Positions 10,402-22,690 of a DNA stretch of 64,000 nt are shown one piece after another (positions within the stretch are counted from its first letter, which is position 1; every line of letters starts with the position of its first letter). Location of the stretch: NCBI GenBank assembly GCA_047967505.1, contig CM106540.1; one strand, 5' to 3'. Both the position numbers and the translations under genes were made by a program. The notes under the pieces are model-generated. The model saw nothing but the letters and a program-made list of their open reading frames with translations, was not told the origin of the DNA and searched no databases. The stretch comes from Dipteris shenzhenensis (Eukaryota > Polypodiophyta > Polypodiopsida > Gleicheniales).

Positions 10402-12676
10402 TTTCGCTTAGGCATTGCAATCCTTGAGAGTGTGAGAGAGATCGAGAGATTGAGAGCTTCTCGAGTGTTCTTGTGAGAGTTCAATTCCGTAGAGAGAATT
10501 ATGTTCATTGCATTTCTTCTTGAGAGATTTCTGTTCATGTGAAAGATTTCCGTCCATTTGAGGGACATTTCTGTCCATTACTCTTCTTGTGAGAGATTTG
10601 TGAGATAGTTCTTCTACTCTACCTTTCGAGAGAGAGAGATTTAAGATTGTGTGAGAGTTTTGAGAGATGGAGACTCGAACTATGCTCCAAGCATCTAAGG
10701 CTCCTACACACAACAACCACAGCCCTAGCGAGTTCCAATGATTGCCTTCAGATGAGCTCAAAGCCCATGCAACCGCCATCGACTCCAGGTCTTGAGACGA
10801 GCTCTTGGTGACTCCTTAGCTCATCGGCTAAATGGCAGCATCTACAAGTGCCTCCAAAAGTCCTTTGTGTAGCTTCAACAAGGGCTGGCCCAATAGCAGC
10901 TCCTTCATCAACGCTCAGCATCAAGCGCTCAATGCCACTGCCCTTCACTATTTTCGTTCAACACATAGCTGTAGTGGATTGCACATGACATCCAGCCCTT
11001 CTGCCAGACAAAAGCTCACGGGCTTCTATGACTCAATAGCTTCAAGATCGAAACTTCTCCAACGAGTAGCCTTGCCATCCTCTCCATACAACGAATGCCA
11101 GCGATGACTCCTACATCGCAATCGACCATGCTCCAACTCATGGCTCCACGCACTCAGGCCCTAAAGTGGTTGGTGTCCTCTAGCTTCTCAACAAGGCTCC
11201 ATCCAGAGCTCTAGCTTGTGCACGCTGCATGCGTCTCCAATAGCACCAACAGATCGAGAGCTCATTCTCAGCAACCCACTCTAAAGTCCAAATGCAACGA
11301 TGGCTCCAGCATCGCCAAAATAACAACAAAGCCTCTCCATCAGCAAGCTTGCACCATAGCACCGATGGCTCTAAAACAAAATGACAACGATCGGCTTCTC
11401 CTAACACTCCACAGGCGAACTCCTCTACAAACATAAATTCACACACAGACAGAATCTCTAAGATTCCATCAAAATCATCAAGCTTCCGGTGAACTACTAC
11501 ATGACATGTGGCACAGGCCACCAACCCTATCACAAGGGTTACCACACACACTGGTGTGGTCTCAAGGTTGACACATGTCAACCCATATCTACCATGTGGC
11601 AGACCATATCTACCACATCATCGCCCCAGCTCAGCTTGCCACATCATCACCGACTGCCACATCATTTTTGCCACAGTGGTAGCCATGTCACCCTGCCAGC
11701 ATAGCCACATCAGCATTGCCATGTCATCACTGACATGTCATCAGTGCCACATCATCAGTGCCATGTCATCATTACCATGTCATCTACTGACATCATCTGT
11801 GCCACCTCAGCAAAGCTTCACTGGCACACCTCTTGCTAGGCATAGTGCCACATCACATTGCATGTGACCCACAATGACACATCATCATTGAGCTCCATTT
11901 GCACTCCTTTTACCCCTCCACCTAGATCAAGTCGTATCTCTTGATCCAGGAAGAATTTGAGGGTACTCCAAAAAGGAAAGTCGGTCATTTTTTCGTGCTC
12001 TATGCGCTCGTCACATCATATGCACATTTTGATGCAAGTTACACTCACATTTTAGCCTCACCGACAAAACCACTTTCTTCACGCACATTTGCCTCTACAT
12101 CGACGCATCTGACCCAGCACTTAAAAAGAACAAAAGAAAAGAAATTATTTGTTGTTCTTTCATCAATCGACAGTTGGTATAGATCTAGATCAGAGTAGAC
12201 TAGATTGCCATAGAGGGGATGCTTTGAATTTCCCCAAGTTGCCAATCTAAGCCATGCCCCAAATTCCCAACTAGTACCTACTCAGAGTTAGCCTACTCGG
12301 AGTCAATCCATACGCTCACATATGGTTTCACATCATTACATTACCTGAAACCTTACTTTCATTAGTTCAATGAGCAAACTTCAGAGAGTTCAGAGACATT
12401 GCAGAGTGAGCAGATAGCATTTGATTTCACACACACATGCCACCATTGTAAAGCCTATTTGGCTATCTCATGGCATCATGCACATCATTTCAGCCTTGTA
12501 AAGCCTCTTGGCTATTCCCGGAATCATTGCCACAAGCCTTGTAATACAGATCAGATTTTATATATTGCAGTTCTATCTTCACCGATAGTTCAGAGATTTC
12601 ACTTGGCATAAACAGTGTATTTGTAGTTGATTCATATAGAGATTTTCACGACACTTTTGAGTACATTTCTTGCACC
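10402..12676 (+). other. 2.3-kb leader of element C
   Basis: Unusually long distance from primer site to gag. It contains a GAGAG-rich part (10420-10660), a gene-like but unrecognised GC-richer part (10680-11480) and a low-complexity part made of CCACATCATCA/GCCATGTCATC-type 10-11-bp repeats (about 11500-11890). Short frames on both strands match no domain I know. It may contain captured host sequence. Confidence 0.6.
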
Positions 12677-13700
12677 ATGTTGACTAGCAACCTCAATCTA
12701 GAGACATCTGCTAAGTTAGACAACTCCAATTACGGTACATGGAAATACCAAATGGAGACCATTCTTGTACTTCAGGACAAATGGGAGTATGTTGATGGGT
12801 CTACACCTAGATCATTGGACAATTTAGCCACCAGTAGCTCTACTCCATCTATTGTCCAACACCAACAACGAGATCTACAGCTACACAAACAGTTTCCACA
12901 CCAGTAGCAGATCCTGCCATTACCCGAGCTCAAGTAGAATGGGATAAGAAAGACAAGTATGCCTATCATCTAATCAAGCAAAATGTGCAAGATGTCATGC
13001 TAGGACAGCTCAACATAGTCAAGACATCAAAAGAAGCATGGGATATGTTCGCAGCTCTCTACGAGTCCAAGAACACATCCAAGATTCTCACACTAAGAAA
13101 CCAGATCAACCAGAGTTTTCACAATAGCAGTGAAACTGGTCATGCTTATGTACTCCGCATAAAAGACTACAATAATCAACTTGTAGCAGCAGGAGAGACT
13201 ATGAATCCCGCAGAAATGGTTCAAGTCATTCTGAATGGACTAGGAGAGGGATACGAGAATCTAGTCTAGAGTATTGCCATCCAATGGTAAATTCCAACAT
13301 TGGAAGAACTTCAGTCAGTTCTACTTGGTGAAGAACTCAGGACTCAGGCCATTCAAGCCCGTAAAGGTCATTCTAATGATCAGGCATTCACACCTTCAGA
13401 CAGAAGCAGAGGTAAAGGCAGAGGCAGAGGTAGATCACATCAGAAAAGTGGTCATCATCAGCAACAAAATCAAAGTTAGCATCAACATCAGCATTAGCAT
13501 CAGCATCATCCTCAGCAACATCAGAATCAACAAAGAGGAAATCATTCCAACCAAGGAAGATTTCAAGGACGACGAGGGAATGCATCCACCAACGTGTCAA
13601 ACATTTAATGCAGCTATTGTCACAAGTTTGGACACTATGAAAGAGATTGCCGCAAGAAGCAGTACGACTAAGGCGGTCAATCCAGCAGTAATCGAGGGAA
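12677..13700 (+). pseudogene. Gag of element C
   Basis: Starts MLTSNLNLETSAKLDNSNYG, with TW...M after it, matching copia gag (LxxxNYxxW). After a frame break near 12900 it continues as a gag core (QLNIVKTSKEAWDMFAALYE; NQINQSFH; GLGEGYENL), with a stop at about 13269. A single zinc knuckle C-S-Y-C-H-K-F-G-H-Y-E-R-D-C is encoded at 13609-13650. The region between (13430-13560) is CAT/CAG-rich low complexity. Broken by several shifts. Confidence 0.85.
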
Positions 13701-13770
13701 TTCTCGAGGTAGAGGAAATCATCATGGTGGATATTCTGGTCACAGTCATTTTGCAAATGAACATGGTAAT

Positions 13771-14255
13771 ATGTTTCTTGAAATTGAGGAATTGCATCAG
13801 ACTGATACAATGTACCCAAACACTGATTACAATCCCAAAGAGGATTATAGCTATCAAGTCAACCAAGTGGAACAGGATCCTTGGTACATCAACAGCGGTG
13901 CATCATCTCACATGACAAATCATCAAGAATGGTTCACAGAAATGAAACCATTAGAAGGTCAAAAAAATGCCATCTACACAGCAGACAATACACCGAATCT
14001 AGTTCAAGGGACATGTGTTATCCCTATGAACAATTTCACTGGTATGAAAGAATTAGTGAAAGATGTGCTCTATGTTCAGAAGCTCAACAAGAACCTTTTG
14101 TCAGTAGGTCAAATTTTGGAACACAATTATCGAGCCATCTTCGACGGTGACGAACGCACTATCAGAGATAAATCCAAAAGATGTTAGCTAGTAGCAAAAG
14201 GTGTCAAGGAAGGACGCTTATACAGAATGCTAGCTAGTGTACTTCAAAGACACGG
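13771..14255 (+). pseudogene. Protease and pre-integrase fragment of element C
   Basis: Contains WYINSGASSHMT at about 13882-13917; in active copia proteases this is D-S-G-A-S, so the catalytic Asp is replaced by Asn. It continues with VLYVQKLNKNLLSVGQ, typical of the region after the protease, and KEGRLYRML of the pre-integrase domain. The text then jumps at about 14235-14250 straight into the sequence that precedes reverse transcriptase (DKPEWQTAMNEEMDAL). A stop lies at about 14185. Confidence 0.88.
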
Positions 14256-15753
14256 TAGACAAGCCAGAATGGCAAACTGCTATGAATGAAGAAATGGATG
14301 CTTTGTATAAGAATAATACTTGGGAATTATATGCGACCTTCCACTAGGAAAGAAGGCCATAGTAAACAAATGGGTATACAAAGTGAAGTACAATCCAGAT
14401 GGTAGTATTCAGAGATACAAAGCCAGACTAGTTGCAAAAGGATTTGCACAACAATATGGTCAAGACTATGATGAGGCTTATGCTCCAGTAGCAAAGATGG
14501 ATTCCATACGGTTCTTGATATCACTAGCGACACTTAGCAGATGGAATGTGTATCGGCTCGATGTTAAGAATGCATTTCTCAATGGTTATCTAGACCAGGA
14601 AGTCTACATGCAACAACCAGCAGGTTATGTTGAACCAAGAAAGGAGAATAAGGTTTGCCATCTCAAGAAAAGTCTCTACGGCTTAAAACAAGCACCCAGA
14701 AGTTGGTACAGCAGAATCAACATGTATTTTGCTGATCTGGGATACATGAAGTCCAATGCAGATCATACTCTCTACTACAAAGTTTAAGGGGAAGACATTA
14801 CTATTGCACTTTTGTACGTAGATGATCTGATTGTGACAAGAAGCAAGGATAGCTTCATCAGAAAATTGAAATAAGACTTATCTGCAGAGTTCAACATGAA
14901 AGATCTTGGACTTATGCACTATTGTCTTGGAATTGAGTTATGGAGAGATTCAAATAGCACATTCATGAGTCAGCTCAAGTATGTTGACAATCTTCTGAAG
15001 AAGTTTCATATGGCAGATTGCAAGATTGCAGCCACTCCCATGGAACAGAGTTTGAAACTTACTAAAGATTTAGAAAAGCCTATAGTCAATGACAGATACT
15101 ATAGGAAGCTCATCGGATTTCTTATATATTTGACAATCACACGGCCAAATATTTGTTATGCAGTAAGCTCACTAGCACAGTTTATGGCAAATCCAAAACA
15201 GTCTCATTGGAATGCAGCCAAAAGAGTCTTGAGATACATCAGAGGTACAAGACAGTTTGGGATAGAATACAGAGGAAGTCATCCACAGTTGCATGGATAC
15301 TGTGATAGTGACTATGCCAAAGATCATGAGACCAGGAGATCGACACAGGGATATGCATTTTTCCTTGGTCAAAGTGCTATATCATGGTTGTCAAACAAAC
15401 AACCAACTGTTTCTTTGTCTTCGACTGAAGCAAAATATACAGCACTCACTACAGGTGCATGTGAGGCTATATGGCTCAAAAGACTATTGTCAGAAACGGA
15501 TTACTTGGATGAGTCTAAGCCAACAACAATATACTATGATAATCAATCATCTCAAGCATTGGCCAAAAATCCAGTATATCACTCCAGGACAAAGCACATT
15601 GATGTCAGAGAGCACTTCATCAGAGAAAGAGTGTTACTTGGTGACATCACACTGCAGCATTGTGATAGCAAAGAGAATGTTGTAGACATCTTTACCAAAC
15701 CACTCGGTAAAGAGCTATTCGAGAAACACCGACTAGCTCTTGGTTTGACGTAG
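14256..15753 (+). pseudogene. Reverse transcriptase and RNase H of element C
   Basis: Well-conserved copia RVT_2 domain: KWVYKVKYNPDGSIQRYKAR, LVAKGFAQQYGQDYDEAYAP, the L-D-V-K-N-A-F-L-N-G box, the KSLYGLKQAPRSW box and the catalytic YVDD at 14815-14826. RNase H follows with GYCDSDYA, STQGYAFFLG, SSTEAKYTAL and TKHIDVREHFIRE. In-frame stops at about 14787 and 14873 and a frame break before 14320 inactivate it. The C-terminus ends 118 bp before the 3' LTR, as usual for copia. Confidence 0.93.
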
Positions 15754-15871
15754 AGGAAGGACATTCCCATTAAAGGGGTGTGATGGAATGTAATGCTCAG
15801 TCCTTCTTTGATTCCCCAGAATCATCATCTTGAGGGAAGGCCTACTTCATGATGTTGATCTTGAGGGAAGG

Positions 15872-16128
15872 TGTTGAGAGTTCACGCTCAACATCATGTG
15901 ATCATGTGTGCATAGCACCATTACGTGATCATATGTGCATAGCACTAACCTTATAGAGTGCTATAAAGGAAAGGGTTAGATCCCCTAACCCTAACCCTAA
16001 ATGGGTTTGTATATATTCTATTTTTTCAACTAAAACTAGTGTACAGTTAGTCATTTGTGGTGTGCTCTCTAGCTGTGCCCTCTCTCCTCATCTCCACTCT
16101 TCTCCTCTCCCCTCTTCATATTTTGTCA
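15872..16128 (+). repeat. 3' LTR of element C
   Basis: 257 bp; the 6 bp excess over the 5' LTR is one extra CCCTAA unit in the telomere-like run at 15983-16001. Confidence 0.95.
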
Positions 16129-17182
16129 CATTCCTCTCTTTGCCAATTAATGAGGATTTCATGGTGGCTTCTTCTGTGCTCAGATGATATTTGAATCTCG
16201 GTCTAGGATTGCTGCTTGCCTCATTCTTTTGGGGAGGGAGCCTCAAGGCTCAACCTCAAAGAAGTGATTGCTCATGACTGGTGAATCGTGACCACATCAT
16301 CAAGAGGAATTCATGGGCAGTGGGTAGCAGCCAATCATAATGATATTAAGGTTATGAATTCCATTCATATCATTCGTGGAGTGGGTTGTAAGCTACAATC
16401 TATTTTACAAGGGAAGCTCTCTTCTATAGTTCTTGCAAGTAGCCGCACAAATTCCCGACCCCATTGGTGCCTAGCCATACTTGTTCTTCACTACTACCAA
16501 TTTAGCACTAATATCTAGTCAAGTGGCCTCTTCTTCTTCACCTACTTCCACCTACTTTGTCTCTTTCTTGCATCAACAAGCGGTTGAACAAGGCAACTGC
16601 TATATCAGAAAATAGCTCCTCGACTTTTTATAGAGCATCCCAGTATTAGGTGGCATATTCGATTAACAAATGAAAGGAGAGAGAACAAAATTCATGTGCT
16701 TCTATTAGTTCTCTCTTACAAGTTGATTTGGGAAGTAGCAATTCGTAATTGCAGCAATAGCAGAAAAGCATGATGGTAAACCATTGCTGCACAACTAGTC
16801 TTGGAGCAAGGCAACTACTGTAGAAGAGAGACCAAGAAGAAATTTGATCCTTAGAGAACTATGGATAGTTGGTTTAACAAAGAGTAGGCAAGGATCGATC
16901 ACTCCGATACTAGTGTTATAGACCCCAAATGCAAAGAGGCCTATCCTCCAATTTGCTACCCAGCCATATTTTTTTTAGAGTGCTCCCCATGCCTCTACGG
17001 GAACTTATTCATGAGAACTCTCTCTCTTGAAAGCTCCCTCCTATCCCAATGCGCTCACATGCAGTGCCAAGTCTTTTAGCCCCAACTAATGAACCTTCCA
17101 CTTAATGCCTAGACATAGGGGTCCCTTAGGTCTTAGTCTTCACTTATTGGACCTTAGTCTTTTATCCCTCATCCACATTTAA
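16129..17182. other. Unassigned sequence after element C
   Basis: No gene or transposon domain recognised. It may continue the gypsy leader that element C interrupts, but I see no sequence proof. Confidence 0.4.
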
Positions 17183-17630
17183 TGAAATGAATTAGCCCAC
17201 AACACTGTATGCATTATTTTACAATGTTGGCCTATGGTCTTTGTCAACCATTTGATACTTTGTTCATCTTAACCATATTATCCAACTCATGATCTATATT
17301 CACTCCACCAATTGTGTTAGCTACTACAACAATCAATTAATGAATCGTCACACCAACTAGTCCCAACACAATTATGCTTGATATAAAAACATCAAAACAA
17401 TAGTGATTCTATTGCAGTAACACTAGCAACATTAATATTAACATGGAATTGCCCACAACACTAATCATGTAGCCTAGTAAAATACAAGTCCAGTTAGGTG
17501 TCCCTAAGCAGACCATGCAAGCATCCACTAGGACCATAGCCAATGTTCTCCTATGGAATACTTTGACAGAGTCAACATGACTATAAAACAATATTCCTAT
17601 AAAGTTACATAGGAAATGGAATTTCCATAA
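17183..17630. repeat. Diverged direct repeat, copy 1
   Basis: About 450 bp similar to 18180-18655 (shared runs include CAATTGTGTTAG, ACATCAAA, ATTAACATGGAAT, CCATGCAA and CCACTAGG). The 997-bp offset could reflect an old segmental duplication or a worn LTR pair; no TG/CA ends or target duplication were found. Confidence 0.7.
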
Positions 17631-18179
17631 CATCCCTCTTGCTTGGATTGCAACTAACGTCAATTGTATATTTGATTTTCCAAGTCAACAAGAAAGATGT
17701 GAAGACTCTCTTGGATATTCATCAAGGATCATCATTGACATGGTAAAAAATTATATTTAAGAGATCTTAAACGTGACATAATAAATGAGATGTTATTCTT
17801 ATTCTTATCAGTGCACATAATCATGCTTATTCAATCATAAAAAACTCTTACCTCACCTAGATTAGCCTATATCTTGTATAGGCTATCATATTTATGATCT
17901 ATCACTCTTCATCATATTCAATTATTCCCTCACCTTAAGTTACATAAACAAAAAATTAACCATGCCTAATAGGATCATTAACATAGAGATCATGCACAAA
18001 TGAATCAAATGAGAGAGAAGGAAGCCTCTAGAAAGTGGCTCTTGCCACCCATCTAGACTAGTTATAATCATGTACTTGAACAAGCAAAGATCCAATAACT
18101 GTACATCTAGAAGTCTTCCTTACCAAAATTAGAGGTATTTCTCAACATAGATAAAAATATCACAAGGCTTAATGTGTGC
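17631..18179. other. Spacer between the two direct repeats
   Basis: AT-rich, no coding potential or structure recognised. Confidence 0.4.
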
Positions 18180-18655
18180 TAATGAATTGCCCCATGACTC
18201 AGTATCCATTGTTTTACAATATTGGCCCATGGCCTTTTTCAAAAACTCAATACTTCGATCAATCAAATCATATTCACCATCTCCATTCCTTGTTATCCCC
18301 CAAATCATCATCTATACTCAAGCTTCCAATTGTGTTAGTTTAATAATAAATTGATGAATCATCACAAAAACTAATCCCAATCCAATTACGCTTGATATAC
18401 AAACATCAAATATATAGCAATCCAATTGCAGCACTAGTGACATTAGTATTAACATGGAATCACCCATAATACTAACCATCTAGCATAGAAAAACATAGGT
18501 TCAATCAGGCACCCCTAACTAAACCATGCAAAGAATCCACTAGGGCCCCCACCATGCTTGGTGGTGAGTCTCCTATGAAATACTTTTCCATAGTCAACAC
18601 GACTGTAAAATAAAATAATATTCCAAGTAATGTAGAAATATCATTTCCTTAAGAG
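18180..18655. repeat. Diverged direct repeat, copy 2
   Basis: Second copy of the block at 17183-17630, same orientation, with many substitutions and small indels. Confidence 0.7.
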
Positions 18656-18729
18656 AGTGCATTTCCCTTTCCTCACCGTGTCTTTACAAAGTTGCTAGCT
18701 GAGGCTTTTTGTTGTTGAGGTTGTGCCCC

Positions 18730-19198
18730 TGGGGCGCCAAATCCCTTTAGTAAGAAAACTTATCAAAATCTTGAGTATGAGATGAATTTAATAATATGCC
18801 ATGAGTAGGAATTATTCAAATTAACATGGTTGTGTTCTACACTAAAAGAGCTTCAAATATGTCTTTAACCCTTGAAATTTGGGTAACACATGAAAAAGTT
18901 ACATTAATTTGAAAGGATATGGGTTTTCATATTTTTGTTTTACCCCCCCCATCCAAAATACCCCCCCCTTGGGCCTCACATATTATGAAAAATATGTACA
19001 AATCTAAAAATCTTGCATATTTTTCAAGGTATATACCTTATATTTTGTGGGAGGGGAGACATGAAAATTTCATATTTTTCCCTTGCATATTTGAAAATTT
19101 TAAAGGAAATCCATGCATATTGTATATGGACCTTGTCCCCCCATACCCCAGATTTTGGACGAGGGTAGTAACATATTACATATTGAGTTGGCGCCCCA
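18730..19198. mobile_element. Short element with 11-bp inverted repeats and 12-bp target duplication
   Basis: 469 bp bounded by perfect 11-bp terminal inverted repeats TGGGGCGCCAA (18730-18740) and TTGGCGCCCCA (19188-19198). These are flanked by a perfect 12-bp direct duplication AGGTTGTGCCCC (18718-18729 and 19199-19210). The interior is AT-rich with two C runs (about 18942-18949 and 18961-18967) and encodes nothing. A duplication of this length would fit a non-autonomous Mutator-like element loosely, but the inverted repeat is short; TG...CA ends also allow a solo LTR. Class left open. Confidence 0.65.
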
Positions 19199-19210
19199 AG
19201 GTTGTGCCCC

Positions 19211-19699
19211 TAGCTCCTTCATTTTTGAGTTGATGAGGGTGTGCCCCTTTGGTGGAATGTTCCTTCATTTTCAAATCCTTTGGAAGTATCTTGAAGGTAA
19301 AGAAGAAGCTATTAAAGGAATCTCACAACCTTAAAAATAAAAAGAAAGAGAAAACAACAGCTCAAATTAGAGCTTGAGGGGCTCAAATAGAAATGATGAT
19401 CACTTGACTATGGAATTCTCCAAAGGAGCAAGAAGGCTCACAAAGATGCAATGACAAAGAAGATTCAATAGTTGTATAGAGAAGAAGGCCCATTGAAACT
19501 CTATAGTTTCTCAGGGGAGCTACACACAGATGATGAACCTATAGGCCATAAACCTAGAGAAGGTAGTGGAAGCTCAAAGAGTTGCAATAAAAAGGCAGTG
19601 TAGAGAGTGTTATAGACCAACAACACTCAAGGAGAACCTTAGTGGGAGATTAAAACTAAAGAGGCTAGAGTAAAGGACCATAGAGGAGCTACAAACAAA
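19211..19699. other. Unassigned purine-rich sequence
   Basis: GA-rich (many GAAG/AAAGAG words), no recognised domain. Possibly a decayed coding part of the gypsy element that follows. Confidence 0.35.
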
Positions 19700-20420
19700 C
19701 AACTATGATGGTTCGGTTATCCGATTGAGATCGACAGAGACAAAAGAGGCCACTTCATCAATGAAGTGATGAAGAAGATGACGAGATGGCACATGATTAT
19801 CCACAAGATGTCCACCATTTATTATGGCTAGGCAAAATCCTCCGACAAGATCATGACGATAATCATGAACAAAATCATCAACAAGAACCGCACAGATTGG
19901 GACCAAAAGCTATATTTGGTCCTTTAGGTTTTCTGGACAGCTTATACAGTAGCAACATGCCTCATCCCTTTGAAGATGGTCTATGGAATTGAAGCGGTCG
20001 TGCCCATGGAGTACATGGTTTCAAGCCTCCAGCTCACAATCATGGAATGACTAAGCCCAGATGTCGCTCAAACACCACATGGAATAATTGCAATAGCTCG
20101 GCGAGACTAGATTCATTGTGGCCCACATTGCTGACCTAGTGTAGCATTGTCAATCGCCTTGCAAAAAATTGGATCTTCAAAGAAAAAGACACATTGTTGC
20201 TATTTAAGTCTAGACAAGGCCCCCACCTAGGCAAGCTGAAGTTATAGTGGGTCGGACTACTACTATGATGGCACATTTCTACTCAATGCACTTAAGGGCA
20301 AATTTTTCAAAAGCCAAAAATGGCTACCACCCTAGGCCTTATTTTGGTGCCATGCCACCATATCCCTTCCCCAAGAAATTGAAAGACAAGCAGGTCATAA
20401 TGGTCGCACGTGTGGATTTG
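19700..20420 (+). pseudogene. Ty3/gypsy integrase C-terminal remnant
   Basis: Degenerate + strand text resembles the end of a gypsy integrase: an NRTDWDQKLYL-like segment near 19885-19915, then MVYGIEAVVPMEY near 19977-20015, then GKLKL-WVG near 20232-20255, which matches the usual G-K-L-(K/R)-x-x-W-x-G-P-(Y/F) after integrase. Many stops. No LTR identified. Confidence 0.65.
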
Positions 20421-20850
20421 GCCGGATGCTGAGTCATCAGATGAAATGACGCACTCTAACTTAACTATAGTTCATGGGGTTCCACACCCCATAAAGGGCC
20501 ATCATTACCCGACACGCATGTAAATGACTCCTTGCCCTTGCATTCCCACTTTTCCTTGACATCTATCATTCTCTTAGTCATTTGCAACCATGTGCATCAC
20601 ACTTCTGCTCTTCGCGCTCTATCATGCTCTGCCTCCCATCCTTCCAGCTCCCACCATGGTGACTTACACTCGACTGCCGAGACCTTTGACACTACTGCGC
20701 CTGTGGTTGACAATGATTGTCTCAAGGCAACATGTGGTTGACACATGTGGTTGATGATGACGACTGATCAAGGCAACGTGTCTCAAAGGTGCAGTGAACC
20801 TGCCAAGCGTGATCCCCGATCACACTGAGGCTGACACCAATAGGGGAGGA
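20421..20850. other. Unassigned sequence, possible gypsy 3' end
   Basis: Contains an ACCCCATAAAGGGC segment at about 20482-20502 that could be an LTR promoter, but no paired repeat was seen. Confidence 0.3.
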
Positions 20851-22160
20851 TAGTGCGCCTAAACTTAGGGGGGTGTTTTCTCAACTCCAACTTGGTGGCT
20901 TCAATGCTTTATCGCCCCTTTGATGGGGCAAAGTCTGTTGCTCTAGCACCAAGCCCAAAGACATGGAGGCGCTATTTGACAAGAAGACTACCCAAGGTTA
21001 CCTACTCAACAACCATGCCGACCCTCCACTCATCCCCTGCTACAATTTTTTTATTGAGTTAATTTGGTTGCAAGCAAAGCCTGCTAATATTTTGGTTGCT
21101 ACAACAGGGTGGTTAATGCAAGTAGAAGATGAAACACACATAGCCTGGGCACACCTATTCATGGAGCGCTTCCTCCATGAGGTGAAATGCCTCGTCAAGC
21201 ACAACAACACATAGAGCCACGACGACTAGGTGTATTCCATCTTGTTCCCATTCTCAGTACCACCAATAGCAGGAGAACTAGAGTCCCAACCCCATAGAGA
21301 TATTGGAGGCAAGAAAGCGTTGTTCAAAGTGCAAGCTGGAGAGGAAGACCGAAAACACAACATGAAGGCCCTGTGAGTCATGGATATGGAGGATAGGAGC
21401 CCCAATGAGACCCTTAGCTCTGAAGCATCTACAGAGGATGACTTTGAGCTAATCACTTCATTCGAACTGAAGCGGTGACCTTCTTTGAGGCACCTCCGCT
21501 AGCTTCCTCAACAAGATTGACTGTCTTGGCACCCCTTCCCCTTGCCTTGATAACCTTGGCTTCACCCTCATAGCCTACCCTCCCCTACCTGCCCCTTCGG
21601 CAATTCTAATCATACCACCTGCCTTGATGTCTATTTTGCCTCCCCAAGTGACCTAGCTATCACAACCAGCACAAGGGTGATCCCCAAGCTTAGCGTCCCC
21701 ATTAAGGAGCTATCCAAAAGGAAGGCTTAGCAAGGCCCTATCATTGAGATGACCACCACCACTACCAACAAAGAGCTCGAGGAAGAACACTAATTAAGAG
21801 GCATAGTCGTAGCTCGCCATTACCATGCTCCCACTTAGTTGGCCATGCCAGTGGAATTTCCCCATCTTCCTCTTCCAAGAAGCATTGAGGTGGCCCAACG
21901 ATGTGCCTAGTACCTCACAAAGTACCTGGCAATCAACTAGACAAAGAAGTTGCACTAGGAGAGCATGGTTGCAACAGGAGTTCGAGACTAGGGTCTCCCA
22001 GCTATCCTAGGAGCTTAGGCACATGCATCTATAGGCCGAGGAGGAGCATGTTTGAATGCTGGAGTCAAAGCTATTTGCCTATAGTGGTCAACAAAGAGGG
22101 TTCATTGACCCTAAATTGCATTTGCAAAGGCTCCTTACAGTAGATCAGGCTACCCACCAG
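20851..22160 (+). other. Unrecognised degenerate coding-like region
   Basis: GC-richer than its surroundings, with an open stretch at 20963-21214 (83 codons) whose product contains LIWLQAKPANILVATTGWLM followed by an acidic W-containing segment. Frames continue with stops to about 21480 and acidic low-complexity text. It looks like a decayed retrotransposon coding region by context, but I do not recognise the family. Confidence 0.35.
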
Positions 22161-22690
22161 TATACTTAGAATAGGTATACAATGAATCCATGGATAAGAG
22201 TCTACTATTTTATTTGGCTACCAGTTCCATTTTGATAGAGTATGAGAGGAATTTCAAGTGGGGTGGCAAAGATGATGCTTACCAAAATTGAGGCTCCACC
22301 AAAGCAAATCTTAGTGATTGAGATGAATTGTGATTTCGAGGTGAACCCATTGGCTCTATGAATGAAGGCACGAAGGCTTTGCTTCGGCCCTACCTCAATT
22401 GGACAAATACCAATCTCCCACCTGAGCTTATCCCTTATATATTTGCACAAAATCCATCATTGGAATGAGAGGTTGAGAAATATCCAAAGGGGCAGAAGAA
22501 GAGGACTAAAACAAGAATTGGTGAGGCAATAAGAAGGGGTCAATTGAGACAAGCCATGAGGGCTCAAAGAAAAGACAAAAGTAGACACCCTCAGTAGTAG
22601 AGGTTGGATCTTTCAGATACCAAGATTTCGTTTACCTCACATGCGAGACAGCATGGGTTGGTAAAGCTGAGGCCCCAACAAGACCCCTTG
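22161..22690. other. Unassigned sequence
   Basis: No domain recognised on either strand. Possibly the upstream part of the non-LTR element that follows. Confidence 0.3.

Larger units (their letters stand above)
10139..16128 (+). mobile_element. Element C: Ty1/copia retrotransposon lacking integrase
   Basis: 5.99-kb copia element with LTRs at 10139-10389 and 15872-16128, primer site TGGTATCAGAGC at 10390-10401 and polypurine stretch GAGGGAAGG just before the 3' LTR. Order inside: very long leader, gag with one zinc knuckle, protease, then reverse transcriptase and RNase H. The integrase that should lie between protease and reverse transcriptase is deleted. LTRs differ by about 7 substitutions and one 6-bp indel by eye. 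Flanking pentamers TGTTC and CATTC match at only 3 of 5 positions, so the target duplication is decayed or absent. Several stops show it is dead. Confidence 0.92.

Noticed and set aside
11180-11581. 133-codon - strand frame in the leader of element C
   Set aside because: Cys/Trp-rich with no recognised domain and antisense to the element; most likely chance.
10134-16133. Target-site duplication for element C
   Set aside because: Flanking pentamers TGTTC and CATTC agree at only three of five positions, so I do not claim one.
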